Shown here piece by piece: positions 5,893 to 6,381 of a DNA stretch of 6,381 nt. The notes beneath the pieces are model-generated. The model was not told where the DNA came from and did not search any database. It saw only the letters and a program-made list of their open reading frames with translations. A program made the position numbers and the translations under genes. Within the stretch, counting starts at the first letter, position 1. Every line of letters starts with the position of its first letter. This DNA is from Desulfobacter sp. (lineage in GTDB: Bacteria > Desulfobacterota > Desulfobacteria > Desulfobacterales > Desulfobacteraceae): assembly GCA_030145005.1 (NCBI GenBank), contig JAQYWJ010000130.1, positions 1-6,381 of the forward strand, written 5' to 3'.

Positions 5893-6381
5893 CTATTTTA
5901 ATGAATGGAAGAGACGGGCAATTTCAGGCAGGCGGGTCCAATTTTTCATGAACCGTTTTACATCCTTGCGGCGGGCTCTGGCAAAGCGGGCCTTGTTTTT
6001 GTGGACAACCATACTGTCAAGATCGATTAAAAACGCCTTGCCGTCATGAATCATAATATTTGTGGCTTTCATGTCTCCGTGGCTTGCCTGGAGGGTTTCA
6101 AGCCGTTCAAACATGCCAAGAATCTGTTGTGGCAGATCATTGTTATCCTTGAACGGGGTCTCCTGAAAATATTCCCGGGCGCTGATGCCCTCAATGTAAT
6201 CACAGATCAGCCAGGCCCGGTTTCTAAAGGGCCCCAGGCGCACCTCTTTCAGAGCAATGGGTTTTGGTGTCCTGATCCCATATTCCAGAAGCAGGTGGCC
6301 GCTGTACCATGACCGGTCCGCACGGCTTTTTTTAAAGGCCAGCCGCAATCCATGGAAAAAATTTTTCACATTATAGCGTTT
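5893..6381 (-). CDS. LPS kinase-like protein (InaA/Kdo-WaaP family), 5' partial
   Basis: The visible 162 residues are the C-terminal part of a small kinase of the lipopolysaccharide kinase (InaA/WaaP) clan, probably phosphorylating a core sugar or related glycolipid in the cytoplasm. The frame is open through the right edge and begins KRYNVKNFFHGLR. The first lysine (6379-6381) is in the place of the ATP-binding lysine of this family. The GTG at 6369 therefore codes for an internal valine, and the start lies outside the window. Next come SRADRSW, GIRTPKPIAL, a hinge-like WLICDYIEG, the catalytic loop SHGDMKATNIMI (Asp at 6073-6075, Asn at 6058-6060) and the metal-binding LIDLDSM (Asp at 6022-6024). 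All visible key residues are intact. It differs clearly from the KdkA-like kinase at 696-1376 and is encoded on the opposite strand, so it belongs to another transcription unit. Substrate unknown. Confidence 0.88.
   Translation of the reverse strand, partial: KRYNVKNFFHGLRLAFKKSRADRSWYSGHLLLEYGIRTPKPIALKEVRLGPFRNRAWLICDYIEGISAREYFQETPFKDNNDLPQQILGMFERLETLQASHGDMKATNIMIHDGKAFLIDLDSMVVHKNKARFARARRKDVKRFMKNWTRLPEIARLFHSLK

Noticed and set aside
6367..6369. GTG at 6369 as the start of the minus-strand kinase.
   Set aside because: The frame stays open to the window edge and the upstream residues KRYN match the family's conserved ATP-binding lysine block, so this is an internal valine.

Overview
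The window looks like part of a lipopolysaccharide (LPS) inner/outer-core assembly locus from a Gram-negative bacterium. A Kdo-activating enzyme, a Kdo-kinase-like protein, a heptosyltransferase-type enzyme, three further glycosyltransferases and a second LPS-kinase-like protein are packed almost without gaps. Base composition is near balanced. The content and style (several different core glycosyltransferases plus Kdo/WaaP-type kinases) would fit a Desulfobacterota-like sulfate reducer, but that taxonomic guess is inference and weak; nothing in the window is diagnostic.

Layout: six genes run on the + strand. They are kdsB (5' end cut by the window edge), a KdkA-like kinase, a GT9 heptosyltransferase-family protein, a GT2 glycosyltransferase, a multi-pass GT39/PMT-type membrane glycosyltransferase, and a GT4-type glycosyltransferase. 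Spacings are 2 bp, 35 bp, a 19-nt overlap, about 81 bp (start uncertain) and 15 bp, so they read as one transcription unit. A seventh gene on the - strand converges on the last one with a 24-bp gap; it encodes a second LPS-kinase-like protein whose 5' end lies beyond the right edge. A weak two-stem hairpin at the convergent junction may end transcription in both directions. No non-coding stretch exceeds 300 bases.

How the genes may work together (inference from families): KdsB makes CMP-Kdo for the inner core. The KdkA-like kinase may phosphorylate the Kdo residue. The GT9, GT2 and GT4 enzymes would extend the core on the cytoplasmic face from nucleotide sugars. The GT39 protein would add a sugar from a polyprenyl-phosphate carrier on the periplasmic face. 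The second kinase may phosphorylate another core sugar. No Kdo transferase, O-antigen ligase, flippase or sugar-nucleotide pathway other than CMP-Kdo is present here.

I found no RNA gene, CRISPR array, insertion sequence or toxin/defence module, and no clearly new system. The points most worth checking are the start of the GT39 gene (no ATG or GTG fits), the two different LPS kinases, and the non-canonical catalytic motifs in the GT4 and GT2 proteins.
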